From Candidatus Gastranaerophilales bacterium (GTDB lineage Bacteria > Cyanobacteriota > Vampirovibrionia > Gastranaerophilales > Gastranaerophilaceae), in contig CAJONH010000120.1 in NCBI GenBank assembly GCA_905235825.1, positions 1 to 24,771 on the forward strand: a stretch of 24,771 nt of DNA, in the 5' to 3' direction. Made by a program: the position numbers and the translations under genes. Each line of letters opens with the position of its first letter. Position 1 is the first letter of the stretch. Below, piece after piece: positions 12,101 to 18,325 of this stretch. The notes below the pieces were generated by a model. It did not search any database. It worked only from the letters and a program-made list of their open reading frames with translations, and was not told where the DNA came from.

Positions 12101-15100
12101 AATGAATTAAACCAGTATGCACGTACCGTAGCAGAAGCTGCTGTTGCAACATCATCGCAGGACGGCAGATTATCAAGAACATATAATAACAGTTTAAATG
12201 TCGCTGCGGGCGGTTTAATATCTTCAAATAAGGATATCGATATAAATTATAGCAATGGAAGTGAAAAACTTGCTTCCGAAATTTCGTATAAATCAGTCAG
12301 CCGTCTGTTATTTGGTATTCCAATTACAGCAACCGGCAACAAAGAAAATATATCAAAAAACAGCTCGAATGTTCTGCAATTAGATGGTGATATAGCAGCC
12401 GGTCAGGGCAATAATAAATATATTAAAATTAATTCGGACGGAACTGTTGATAAAGACACTCTTTTAGGTTTTGCAACGGGAACATACGCTCTTTCCGGAA
12501 CGGGAACTGTTGACGGTGAAAAATTAAAAGAAGAAACTTTGAATATTATTCAAGACAAAATTTCTAATATTGGTTCAAGAATTTCGGTTCTCGAAGATTT
12601 CATAGAAGAAGAAAAAGAAAAAATTAAAGAATTAAAAGCTGCAATTTCTGAAAATACCGAAAAATTAACTGAAATAAATCAGTATACATTAAAAACCTTG
12701 GATTTATTTAATGCTGCAATGGATAATGATTATAAATTACTCGTAAGACAAGCCTTGGTTCAAAATGGCGATGTAGATAAAGATAATAATGTTACGGTTA
12801 ATTATATAACTATTATCAATGATTATAAAGCCTACATATTGGATAGAACAGATAATATTCCAACAATAACCGAATTTATAAACAGCCATGATACTTATAA
12901 AAATCTAACGGATGCTCAAAAAACAATTTTTCAAAATAATTATAATACGGTTCAAAGTAAGTTATCTGAATCACCGGTAGGTAAATATACAATATATGAT
13001 AATAAATATATGCTTGCATTAGAAGTAACTTTAACTGACGGAACAGAAGAAGGCTTAAACAATGTAACTTATGAAAATGACAAGACATATTTAGAAGCAT
13101 TAAATAATTCTTTAAATTCTCAATTAGATGTTTATAAAGAAAATAAAAGTAATAACGAAATTATGGTTTCTTTATTAACATACGAAAGAGATATTCTTCA
13201 AAATGATTATGATATAAAATCAGCTCAAGACGCAAATCAATTTTCTGAACCTTATAATATAGCATTTTGTGATATGGAAAGTGAATCATCGGGAATTAAC
13301 ATAAGAGGTATTTCAGAAAGCAATATTAAAGGCAGCGGAAACTTTAAAACATCAAGTTCAGCTCTTACTGTTGACAACTATTCAACAAGAAGCCTTGAGT
13401 TTGGTTCAATTGATTTAGATTCTAACGCTACAAGCGGTTTAACGATAAACGGTAAAAACTATGCTGATTACCTTGACAAAACAGATAATATTATAGGAAG
13501 TGAAACGGGTGTTCATTTTGTCAGCAACGGTGAAGGCGGAAACGGTAATATAACTATCAATAATTACTTTGATGTTACAAATCCCTTTGCAAGTACGCTT
13601 AATGATGTTCAAAACAATACTTCACCTTCAAATATATGCTTTAACAATAGAGTATCAACAGGCGGAAATATAAATGTGTACAATGAAAGCGGAGATATAA
13701 CTTTTGACTCCGGCATTAGTGCAAATAAAAAAACATTAAAGGCTGTTAATGGTGATATTAATATTGGTAATTCAAATGTTAATATGTTATTAAAAGAAAA
13801 TGATGCCATTTTTGCAGGCGGTGATGTAAATATTAACGCAAATGAAGCTGATATAAAAGGGAACATAACATCGGGCTATTCAGCCAGAAACCTTACAATA
13901 ACCGATGATATGCTCTCTAATCTTGTTTTGGATAAAACAACGGGAGAAGAAAATCTTATTAATATTGAAGGAACAGATAATAACATAAAAGCAATTTATA
14001 AAGACGGTGAAATTTATGTATTCAGTATTAGCAACGATGGCGGTGCGGTTAATATATCGGCAAATAACGGAAGTATAACAGCCAATGTTTCATCAAAAGA
14101 CGGATATCAGACAATTGCAATTAATAATCGGACAGATAAAAAATTGAATATTTATAATATATCAAATAATAATCATACAGGTGGTTTTAGTGCTTCCGAG
14201 GGTCTTAGTATTACGGAAGATAAACTGACATCAAATAATGTAAATAAAGCTCAAACTTCAATTACATCTGAAAAAAGCGGAAGAATTTCATTAAAAGAAG
14301 CCGTTGAAAACAGTTTTAACAGCTTTATTGCCGATAAAAACGGAACATTGGATATAAAATCCAATAACGGAATTGATTTTGATTTAAATTCAAATATCAC
14401 TGCAGGTGGAACCGTAAATATAGTAAATAATTCAAACGGAATAAATATTGAAGGTAAAATAACTAATAAAGAAGGTAATATTTTAATATCAAATAAAAAC
14501 AGTGATATCACAATAGGAGAATATGACTCCGAAAATGATAATTACATCAATAATGAAAACGGAAACGTAAATATTGATATTATAAACGGTAATTTATTAA
14601 ACGGAATTGTTGATGAAAAAGAAAATAATAACCATTCAAATTATGACCTTGGTAATCCGGATAAATCATATAAAACATTGATATCATCACAGGGTGATTT
14701 AATAATTAGTGTTACCGACGGTGATATAGGCATAACAAATAATGACAATCCGGGATTTAGCATTGATGCAAGTACAAGAGATTTCATTGAATCAATAAAT
14801 ATTAATGTTTTGGGCGATGTTTATGCTAAAGCCGTAAATGGCAATAAAAATGATACAAGACTTGTTAACATAAGAGCAAAAGAATCGGATTTGAATGCTA
14901 AAGACATAACATCAGACGGTAATGTAATATTAACGGCAGCAGATTGGAAACAGGCTGATGAAAAGCCGACACCTGATAATAAAGAATATTTAATCGGATA
15001 TTCCGTAAATAATGCTGCAGATAAAGGAGAAGCAGCCGTAAATGGTCAAAATATTTCCATAATTGCAAGTAACAATATCGGCACTAAAGATAATAAACTG

Positions 15101-16795
15101 ATTTATAAGCAGGATACATTAAATGCACCTGATTCATCGGTAAGTTTTGAAGCTGAAAATGCTTTAAATATTACAGGACAGGCAAATTCAGATAACGAAA
15201 CAAAAATATATCAGCTTGTAACAAAAAAAGGCGATATTGGTCTGGATTTAGAGTCTGATGCTATTGTAAAAGAAATTGCAGCAGGCGGCGGTTTAAACAT
15301 TACTCAAAAAGCAGAAAGATTAACGCTTATAGATTTAAGTATGCCTATTTCAAGAGAAGGCAGCAGCAATACTTTTGCAGATATACTTGAACCGCATGAT
15401 AACATAGCATTTGGAGGTAACGGGTCAACCGATTATGACGGAGTTATTCCTAATTACGTTAATATAAAAGTACTTGATGCTATTGATACCCCGGAACGCT
15501 CTAATGCTGCATTAAAAATCTATAATGCTTATGTAAAAGGAAATCACGGCGAAAATACTCAGTATTATCCTGACGGTTCAAGACTTGCTGACGTAACTTT
15601 AATGGCGGATAACATATATGTAAATTCAGCTAAAGCACCAAGTTCAACTATAACAGGCTTTACACCTGCGGATAAAACATATTCACCTGCAGATTTTGGT
15701 GATACAGATACAAATGTGTATGAAGCTCATGGTATAAACGGCTGGGGAGAAGGTGAACCCGTATCAATTGATATTCTTGGTGTTGACCGTGATATTGTTG
15801 AAGAATTGGTTGATAATCCTCAAAGAAATAATTATGAAATGCAATTATCAGTGTCATCAACACCTAATAAATTTAAAAATGCACAAGATAGACTGCCGTT
15901 CTATAATTATGATTTCAGAGCAAAAAATGTTGTATTATCAATAGATGATTATGTAAATACCAATCGAGGTGTTTCGATTGATACTCTATATGCTAATAAT
16001 GCATACATTAATACTAAAGATACAAACTTTGCAATCGAAGACGGATATATTAAAAATTATGCCGAATTGAGAAATGCAGATAAACTCGCTGTTGTTGATA
16101 ATGACAACATAAGAAACCTGAAACAGACCGATATTCAGCTTTATACTAAAGATACAGGCTCATTTAATCTTTATTTGAATAATACTATTAATATGATAAG
16201 TAATGCACCTGCTTTATATAATAACCCTGACATGCTTGTAAACGGATATCACAGTGCTTGGAACTTTGTTGATAGGGGGACAAAAGAAACACAAGTTGTA
16301 CTTAATAACATGCAAGATATAATAAATCCTCAAATTCAATTATTAAATGACAATACTATTGCAGACTATAACATAGCTTCTGCTAATAATGAATTAGAAA
16401 TTATAGCTAATGTTAATAAAGATTATGATATTATTACTGCAGGCGGAGAAGATAATAACAATGAAGTTAAGGTAAACTTTAAAACTTCATCTCCAACCTT
16501 CATAGTATTTGATACAATGGGTGAATTATCAGGCTTAAACAGCGATGTTAAAATATATAGTATTTCAACAACAGGGGCTATTACATCGAATGAACAATGC
16601 TGGAGTAAAGGTGATAAAGTAAGTTTGAATTTAACCATTGATGGTTTAGATGTTGTAATTCCTTCCAGAGTAATATCAATTAACGGTTCAACAGCCAAAC
16701 TTGAATTCACAAATATGCCTCGCTCGCTTGCAAACAAGCTGTTATACAAATACATGCAGGCAAATTCTGAAGAAATAAATTTAACTGCACTATAA
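161..16795 (+). CDS. Giant LktA-family filamentous adhesin (two-partner-secretion exoprotein)
   Basis: A 5544-residue secreted surface protein, much longer than the roughly 3200-residue Fusobacterium leukotoxin LktA that it resembles. Start: the frame also opens with TTG at 155, but AGGA at 150-153 sits 7 nt before the ATG at 161 and only 1 nt before the TTG, so ATG is chosen. Residues 1-39 form a long basic signal peptide with a cleavage site after SVFA. A hemagglutination/TPS domain follows (about 40-235), with an SPGGI motif at 128-132 where the family often has NPNGI. Next comes a region of helical segments and Asn-rich linkers (about 300-830), then about 25 Gly/Ala-Val-Asn modules of 50-60 residues (about 1440-3140) typical of a right-handed beta-helix. 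A helical insert (about 4115-4372), further beta-helix and a PilZ-like C-terminal domain (about 5444-5539) complete it. I count only five cysteines, usual for beta-helical exoproteins. There is no autotransporter barrel or sortase motif, and the expected TpsB/FhaC partner is not in this window. Adhesion is inferred from family; the ligand is unknown. Confidence 0.85.
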   Translation: MKKIRKTPVKKVNLEHKKIAASIFAANVISAVVPYSVFASEITSSAGGIMKTGNTYNITADKIQGSTGFREYEKFNLTKGDIANLQFIKNSREYSKFVNLVDNQININGIVNTMKGNNFYNGHAVFVSPGGIVIGSSGVLNVGSLTMMAPSQNAYNMFKNNYNGTHVDSNEKTIDNIVDFEFDLGKENYKNLIRNSSGTIEINGKIFARGDVNAYARTINIAPKKSGDKTGIFAGWQDTNTVFDNNTKTDELFNTLVNNNITNADGFSLKDGKITLVTNKQGSETVSYSTFETKKDISKTKQDYFDELLSDTLRDAIDEILAADDKWDTVLEKLSDLKDWCSEIIDDIEKFDESGEEDLKNYLSNLDINSKLNELLSGQNGTNNNTNNGSNNSGNNTINNDTYNWLKDFSTKKEVKYETITSLKTDNGLKTVQVKVVKPDKEKKDSLGQTAVNWISEQLETKDANETAEYTIDQSFTKKSSDNPQANEVSNEDFDFKKRDNSLSESESLITITDSFIAANDIKIEANDNQSKSVSTDTIKTYNDAVAKAKEKSNKNNENSNSNNTNNTDNNNTKEGNKDETTGYTIHELDYGAADEAKSKIVIKNSKISGDNVSIQANAKSTTSTYVQLIDPIFEKWINMLVSGNISSDFSDAISQAIKDYGDIEVDFSTEGYKDNDVAKAISEYFSNGIYSYFDGSKASAALSIEDSIIKAVTKYNITSNAEANSNFSTGRMDSVPVFMYGLGSETNSEVKISNSTITNVNKGADTAIGSSEINAYSKINNSLSYNSSDFLTVTEKPEEQKQEDNKDKNKDDNNDNNKDKGNEKQKEQKYESTTSLYNLTILNNSVVSNTNVKIENSTVNAADLNIRAIGYNKDKISITNVSNVGKETEHSGIAVGLAINHTDTNTNIDIKGSNIKTSYEIPEKVEVVTNDDGTQTENVTTYGHLRLASQNINQFEHTVSTEVKPAAQAFEVKPKELPNYDPGYTIQIYEKLNDKFLNKLTDKMQEGLDKVDFQLSGSAIWNNENNSSKIVIEKSDTNNTKIYARTVDISSDVLDFTLNTAKTNASADSKWGAGAAIIINDQNNTNLAHVTNETEITALDKVKVNATTQMPMNTLYLRLGQDLDGYKYVGFSFDQDSETLDPALIYSNPVGFLSPDVLKALWGKIKSPRETLGSFELKMDGLFNNLAQSQASAETADIAGSIVINTIKNDTNAVVDRLSSLNVTGSTRISKIDGSTILNGGSVIINAVNDCISYNGAGDVKFLIEDINTLISKIKKDTGKEEAKKEAAKYGVGGTVLIGNYTNNAEAKIDNSYVSAKLGDVKVLSANEEGYLNLAVTGGAASKLAIEGTVNIQNIDGSTKAFIENESIITAKTVNVNAGEALIKTKNTDNDFGEDSIKFNGREIKKNDERTALDRLININLIGTNATQETVENEEEGKTNSTSSAGVSIGASVNIANINKQIESYIDNSEITTTEDITVEGKTDALNINFIEASATAGGVHVNKLKQEEANKKAEENKKDETKTEEQKKTEEKENGQDTKNVGNWMDMLDAADDDAEDVMNLNNLFVQNDASEKAQKSVKDKKDAIKTADKNVDKDGNTKAPKYEEEAPPAGDGEKDKSNTEALTDNDNKKLEGDDNKKADLETAKGNFSAAAAGAVSVINDNTKVTARITNSNKIKSGKDVNVETEKNAMAINFNGGLAKAGNVAAGAGVNVYGDKAKVKSYIDNSTITFTGDNLHALNVTANNTESLYSLTAGVGAATDDQKNFKTAIGGSFSWNTLKNETSAKLNKVTVQKENNAQNPDITVEAADDSTIWNITGAVAYANAKSKVEQAEENGEQASEADKNAVSEGQGTGVGVGIAASVDYSNKKVNAEIIDSTLIDVQNVTVNADLNQDYNTIAASGAVIAGTESSYTFDGAVNTEVSVNDVRARIGQGYTYDNQGNIVEDSEGNIIKTGIGTTIKSNGQVVINSNSNIDNSSLAGAVSFSTSSKGAGVGLGAIVNVNNSDIIAEADKLTVQESNSINIQANEDEKYQFLAANLGFSNGSHVINVNGISNVLVSDVLAQSIGESVLNSTGNVGINSVYTNELKGITIAGGASMEGSAVGANLIANIYNNNVASLLDKDSVIVAAGDAEINARAIEDLDIIPVGVSLSLKSAAVAANINANVIVDTITSQVFGEIKNSSNVLVNASDFTSLKTRGGTLALSGSSAIGGNVNVDVLDKTVTAGIKTTKVNSTGKVDVLASSINSIGGVKVNVDENSDEYTYEVASMNDANKFTEKKNEKYTPIENNSSFADWNMFYDVSAGSKAAVSGAIVVKVIDNTVSAYIENTNVNADELNVIANDYTVTNAVIGRISAAGQAAVGANIFVLAGSSDVQAKVIGGNNAKAISDTDKAHEIHLENKMSVAANSTKQSTLITVGGGAAGTASINGSAVANVIKDVVTAKIGDNVSIETASLDVMASSNNDLKGLLVNASFAGTAAVGAAVYINEQDSKITAQIGENEKIPLIIKAINNIDVQAKADDSFRALLANVNASGTAAVGGMGILNFINSDVKSSINNANVTSEQGRVDVIADRGFNRNEAGSSNIFRNWFKDSAAYQSQKTRKNDKEEDISGLDKSDLDKLAPIVGAVSVSGSGTAAVAATVVSNKIEGTVTSEVKESTVSTSNGLTVKANEAFVNYDAVASVAGAGTGAGVSGVAVINLLEDTITSQIVNSTIEKGKTDVSAKSTMNLNQLVISGSGTGVGAGVNATVDYNEIDDKVHSYITNSTVNDDTNVEAQHAIEINNILVAGSFVGEGAAVNIIPVLNNYAGETIASINSDSTVNSGAITVNAYDNIDNFSAVVGIAGGGIGASVGGYVIRNNYKNDVFSNIDGAVINTSKTLDINADSIINAQNALLSGGLTGVGGTLTANVIINDVETEIASYINNSTVTKAGAINLNTNKDKEDIINNLAGSVSVAGVGGAGNVNSIFNFYEGVSKTYIDNTSITKADSLSVNAYGNRLLETTDIGGAGVGIGGAASVNAIVNQINSKVWSFVDADDKTVDIAGTLIVNSESTTKAMNKSGIVTIAGAGTAIGANIGLHNYDDMAKTEILSGETGTIIANNVDADANSIYGVKNDTVNVSAGAGSLAGDVTLINLGKPVSTYSDAETAAKADEAVTKIKEAYDKVSDDNKFKTTGSNEPKTGTIARSNANLEITENVSISSDSKLQGLKDNRSQENGKLEINGDLILNNETIQGGAAAANVGVKVVKLNNNSLAELAGGKIESSNEDTKISVSVSSNSENKVQINNFEASASGMKVAGAAGIYKNSALTQAIINNANIINANTVDVTALSNNKSVIDNQSYMVSGANIGVSILDNQDTNNTYALVSGNTNINADILNLHATGNTELSSSLKTVTISGFNVQYLSNNTDAHSITKAMIENAAGTMNLGELKIIADTSKMSTLAKSNLTGGSIVGVTIGEAGSFMNAEISAGINSPTKENSKNNLIINNTGATTILSGVSADDNTKAADITAEAKIIGLSVGVASAADSEAIAKNNVKVNTKLIANEHNADSLLIKALMNESGNANVDSQSYGVVSVNVSSVKSYIDANLEIDVSGKNTIVNKAEIIANNNAAADINMAVASGGAINVGTSNLYSNLNSNTTLNIGGYLNAKEIEINSDTQRYSKMDYASKGGGAISVNAANADNNVAGTSVFNLSGYKSSSDYENKLNIKHSSTNTQDTVSNSVSGGFISANSINVAGSLTSTTAMNIYNKSDINTKSDLNFEVTNKNVIKDSSSSANYGAVAITKNDVEHNYSSGTKIAFDDAKISAKNVNVKAVSEVKTENDSWVNYAGSSGGFIAGNTTTLTNNINQSSEIEFTSNSELHADNNAKLEALTNSLFKQKTDSGASGFVTVPKGVNYLNADNANKITISSGSTVSADNTAILNFDSNNTLYAYSKSDSSNFAGNPTAKSYVKLIIENELNNNGTLKAGNLIDINYMNNSTNELNQYARTVAEAAVATSSQDGRLSRTYNNSLNVAAGGLISSNKDIDINYSNGSEKLASEISYKSVSRLLFGIPITATGNKENISKNSSNVLQLDGDIAAGQGNNKYIKINSDGTVDKDTLLGFATGTYALSGTGTVDGEKLKEETLNIIQDKISNIGSRISVLEDFIEEEKEKIKELKAAISENTEKLTEINQYTLKTLDLFNAAMDNDYKLLVRQALVQNGDVDKDNNVTVNYITIINDYKAYILDRTDNIPTITEFINSHDTYKNLTDAQKTIFQNNYNTVQSKLSESPVGKYTIYDNKYMLALEVTLTDGTEEGLNNVTYENDKTYLEALNNSLNSQLDVYKENKSNNEIMVSLLTYERDILQNDYDIKSAQDANQFSEPYNIAFCDMESESSGINIRGISESNIKGSGNFKTSSSALTVDNYSTRSLEFGSIDLDSNATSGLTINGKNYADYLDKTDNIIGSETGVHFVSNGEGGNGNITINNYFDVTNPFASTLNDVQNNTSPSNICFNNRVSTGGNINVYNESGDITFDSGISANKKTLKAVNGDINIGNSNVNMLLKENDAIFAGGDVNINANEADIKGNITSGYSARNLTITDDMLSNLVLDKTTGEENLINIEGTDNNIKAIYKDGEIYVFSISNDGGAVNISANNGSITANVSSKDGYQTIAINNRTDKKLNIYNISNNNHTGGFSASEGLSITEDKLTSNNVNKAQTSITSEKSGRISLKEAVENSFNSFIADKNGTLDIKSNNGIDFDLNSNITAGGTVNIVNNSNGINIEGKITNKEGNILISNKNSDITIGEYDSENDNYINNENGNVNIDIINGNLLNGIVDEKENNNHSNYDLGNPDKSYKTLISSQGDLIISVTDGDIGITNNDNPGFSIDASTRDFIESININVLGDVYAKAVNGNKNDTRLVNIRAKESDLNAKDITSDGNVILTAADWKQADEKPTPDNKEYLIGYSVNNAADKGEAAVNGQNISIIASNNIGTKDNKLIYKQDTLNAPDSSVSFEAENALNITGQANSDNETKIYQLVTKKGDIGLDLESDAIVKEIAAGGGLNITQKAERLTLIDLSMPISREGSSNTFADILEPHDNIAFGGNGSTDYDGVIPNYVNIKVLDAIDTPERSNAALKIYNAYVKGNHGENTQYYPDGSRLADVTLMADNIYVNSAKAPSSTITGFTPADKTYSPADFGDTDTNVYEAHGINGWGEGEPVSIDILGVDRDIVEELVDNPQRNNYEMQLSVSSTPNKFKNAQDRLPFYNYDFRAKNVVLSIDDYVNTNRGVSIDTLYANNAYINTKDTNFAIEDGYIKNYAELRNADKLAVVDNDNIRNLKQTDIQLYTKDTGSFNLYLNNTINMISNAPALYNNPDMLVNGYHSAWNFVDRGTKETQVVLNNMQDIINPQIQLLNDNTIADYNIASANNELEIIANVNKDYDIITAGGEDNNNEVKVNFKTSSPTFIVFDTMGELSGLNSDVKIYSISTTGAITSNEQCWSKGDKVSLNLTIDGLDVVIPSRVISINGSTAKLEFTNMPRSLANKLLYKYMQANSEEINLTAL
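1297..2652 (+). repeat. Asn/Lys-rich low-complexity linkers within the adhesin
   Basis: Three low-complexity tracts lie at nt 1297-1370, 1800-1905 and 2548-2652. The first two are mostly Asn with Ser/Thr/Gly; the third is Asp/Lys/Asn/Gln. At DNA level they are imperfect runs of AAT/AAC/GAT/AAA triplets. They separate short helical segments from beta-helix stretches in the N-terminal third and probably act as flexible linkers. Such triplet tracts can change length in frame between strains. Confidence 0.7.
4480..9560 (+). repeat. About 25 tandem beta-helix modules of roughly 53 residues in the adhesin
   Basis: Each module follows a common pattern: a Gly/Ala-rich turn (for example SGTAAVGG, TGVGAGV, VGIGGAA), a V-N-x-I-type strand, a short polar turn, an A-x-I-x-N-S-x-I strand, a polar gap, and a V-x-A strand. 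The clearest consecutive copies run from about nt 8050 to 9420, with periods of about 50-60 residues (about 160 nt). The copies are diverged in DNA sequence, so this is an ancient protein repeat, not a recent tandem duplication. Several copies carry charged inserts (near nt 4670-5100, 5640-5725, 6925-7070 and 7885-8035). Confidence 0.75.
12505..13275 (+). other. Helical, coiled-coil-prone insert inside the adhesin
   Basis: Residues about 4115-4372 depart sharply from the surrounding beta-helix composition. They are rich in Glu, Lys, Leu and Ile with heptad-like spacing (for example ISVLEDFIEEEKEKIKEL), followed by further helical-looking segments, and the insert ends before AFCDMESE. Beta-helix patterns resume immediately afterwards. 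The insert may form a projecting hairpin of helices or a binding head; no homologous domain is recognised. Confidence 0.6.
16490..16775 (+). other. PilZ-like C-terminal domain of the adhesin
   Basis: The last hundred residues (about 5444-5539) resemble the second part of a PilZ beta-barrel. There is a S-x-S-T-T-G turn (SISTTG) like the D/N-x-S-x-x-G motif, then GDKVSLNLTIDG, a strand resembling the VPGRVV region (VIPSRVISING), an LEFTNMP strand, and a C-terminal helix (ANKLLYKYM). The RxxxR motif that binds c-di-GMP is absent, and the acidic/Asn residue of the second motif is replaced by Ser. Similarity is judged by eye, so this is a structural hypothesis. Confidence 0.45.
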
Positions 16796-16981
16796 ATATT
16801 CATACATTTAAATTTGAGAGTCATTTGAACGAGTGTTAAACTCTAATTGGGAATTCTTTTTATAACTTGACCATTGGTTTATGTACACCCAAAATAAAGG
16901 CTTTCGTTTATATGTCATCAAATTATCTTTATTCATTTATAAAATAGATTGAGTATTCTTTTACATGCATTTATAATAATG
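16796..16981. other. Convergent intergenic region, no clear terminator
   Basis: This 186-nt AT-rich gap separates the 3' ends of the adhesin and the NSS transporter. The only terminator-like element on the plus strand is weak: AGAGT near 16817 could pair with ACTCT at 16840-16844 across a long loop, and CTTTTT follows at 16855-16860 after a small AATT-GGG-AATT hairpin. On the minus strand no GC-rich stem with a T-run is seen. No RNA gene or coding region is recognisable. Confidence 0.5.
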
Positions 16982-18286
16982 TTAATTTAGTCCCATAAAC
17001 ATCAATAATATTAGTATAATTGGAACAATATACTTTAATCCTATACAAAAACACAAAGCAAAAAATTTATTTTTTATTATATCATTTCCATTTAATTTTA
17101 AAAACCAACCGGAAATTAAACACAAAAATATTGCGTTCATTGGAAGAAGTATATTAGAAGTTAAAAAATCTAAAAAATCAAATATATTTTTATCAAGTAA
17201 TTTTATATCATTTAACATGCCAAAAGATAGAGCTGCAGGAATTGCAAAAAATGTTATACATAAAAATAATAAAACGCAAGACTTAACTCTTGATATATTA
17301 AATCTTTCAACAAATGCAGCACAAGGAACTTCTACAATAGAAATTCCGGAAGTAATTGCAGCACAAAGCAATAATATAAAAAATATACCTGAAATAAAAT
17401 TACCATAAGGTAATTGAGAAAAAATCTGCGGCAGAGTAACAAATACTAAACCTGCCCCTGAATTTGGCACCATATTAAAAGAAAATACGGCAGGAAAAAT
17501 CATAATTCCGGCTAAAACTGCAAAAGCCGTATCTGATAAAATTATAGTATATGCTGATTTTACAAGTGTTTTATCTTCTTTAATATAACTTCCGTATGTT
17601 AACAAAGCTCCCATCCCTATACTTAAAGTAAAAAATGCCTGACCTAAAGCAGCAAGAATCATTTTAGAATTTAATTTTGAAAAATCAGGTTTAAACATAT
17701 ATTCTAAACCTTCATGTGCATTTGGTAAATTTAATGAAATTATTACAAGGAAGATTAGTATTACTCCCAATATCGGCATCAATACTTTATTGGCAGTTTC
17801 TATACCTTTTTTTACACCTCTTGCAGAAAAGAATATACAGATAAATAAGAATATTTCGGTTAAAACACAAGTATAAAAAGGATTTTTGACAAATTCGGAA
17901 AAATATTCACCTAAATTTTCAACTGGATTACCTGAAAAACTTTTAAAAATGTAGTTAATTATCCATCCGCCAACAATAAAGTAAAAACCGGCAATTAAAA
18001 TACCTGTTATCGGATTTAAAGCACCAAGATATTTAAATTTGGGATTAATTGCTTCATAAGCACCAACACACTCTTTTTTGGTATATTTTCCAATATACAG
18101 TTCATTTATTAAAGGTATAAAACAAATTGTTGAAATAATCAAAATATATACGGCTAAAAATATGGCACCGCCATATTGTCCCATAATATAGGGAAATCGC
18201 CAAATATTTCCTAAACCGACAGCTGAACCTATTGCCGTAATTATAAATGAATATTTTGAACTCCATAATGGTCTTTTATCTGTCAA
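16982..18286 (-). CDS. Sodium-dependent transporter, NSS/SNF family (LeuT-like)
   Basis: A 434-residue inner-membrane Na+ symporter of the neurotransmitter:sodium symporter family, probably importing an amino acid. TM1 carries the family signature GNIWRFPY (26-33). Residues corresponding to LeuT sodium ligands are present at matching positions: G20, A22, V23 and N27, plus the gate Arg R30. TM6 has QAFFTLSIGMGALLTYGSY (216-234), including T220, and TM8 has AAITSG (309-314), matching the Na2 site. About 11-12 hydrophobic segments are visible, normal for bacterial members. The start is TTG at 18286, supported by GAGGA at 18300-18296 about 9 nt upstream; no better ATG is near. It lies 39 nt after larE with no visible terminator, so it may be the last gene of that operon. 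The substrate cannot be read from sequence; Tyr, Trp, Leu and Ala are all known in the family. Confidence 0.92.
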   Translation of the reverse strand: MTDKRPLWSSKYSFIITAIGSAVGLGNIWRFPYIMGQYGGAIFLAVYILIISTICFIPLINELYIGKYTKKECVGAYEAINPKFKYLGALNPITGILIAGFYFIVGGWIINYIFKSFSGNPVENLGEYFSEFVKNPFYTCVLTEIFLFICIFFSARGVKKGIETANKVLMPILGVILIFLVIISLNLPNAHEGLEYMFKPDFSKLNSKMILAALGQAFFTLSIGMGALLTYGSYIKEDKTLVKSAYTIILSDTAFAVLAGIMIFPAVFSFNMVPNSGAGLVFVTLPQIFSQLPYGNFISGIFFILLLCAAITSGISIVEVPCAAFVERFNISRVKSCVLLFLCITFFAIPAALSFGMLNDIKLLDKNIFDFLDFLTSNILLPMNAIFLCLISGWFLKLNGNDIIKNKFFALCFCIGLKYIVPIILILLMFMGLN

Positions 18287-18325
18287 TTTTTAATATCCTC
18301 ATTTAATAAAGAAACTCACAGAATT

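Noticed and set aside
16817..16865. Terminator for the adhesin gene
   Set aside because: The possible stem is only 4-5 bp with a long loop, and the T-run is separated from it. It is described in the intergenic entry only.
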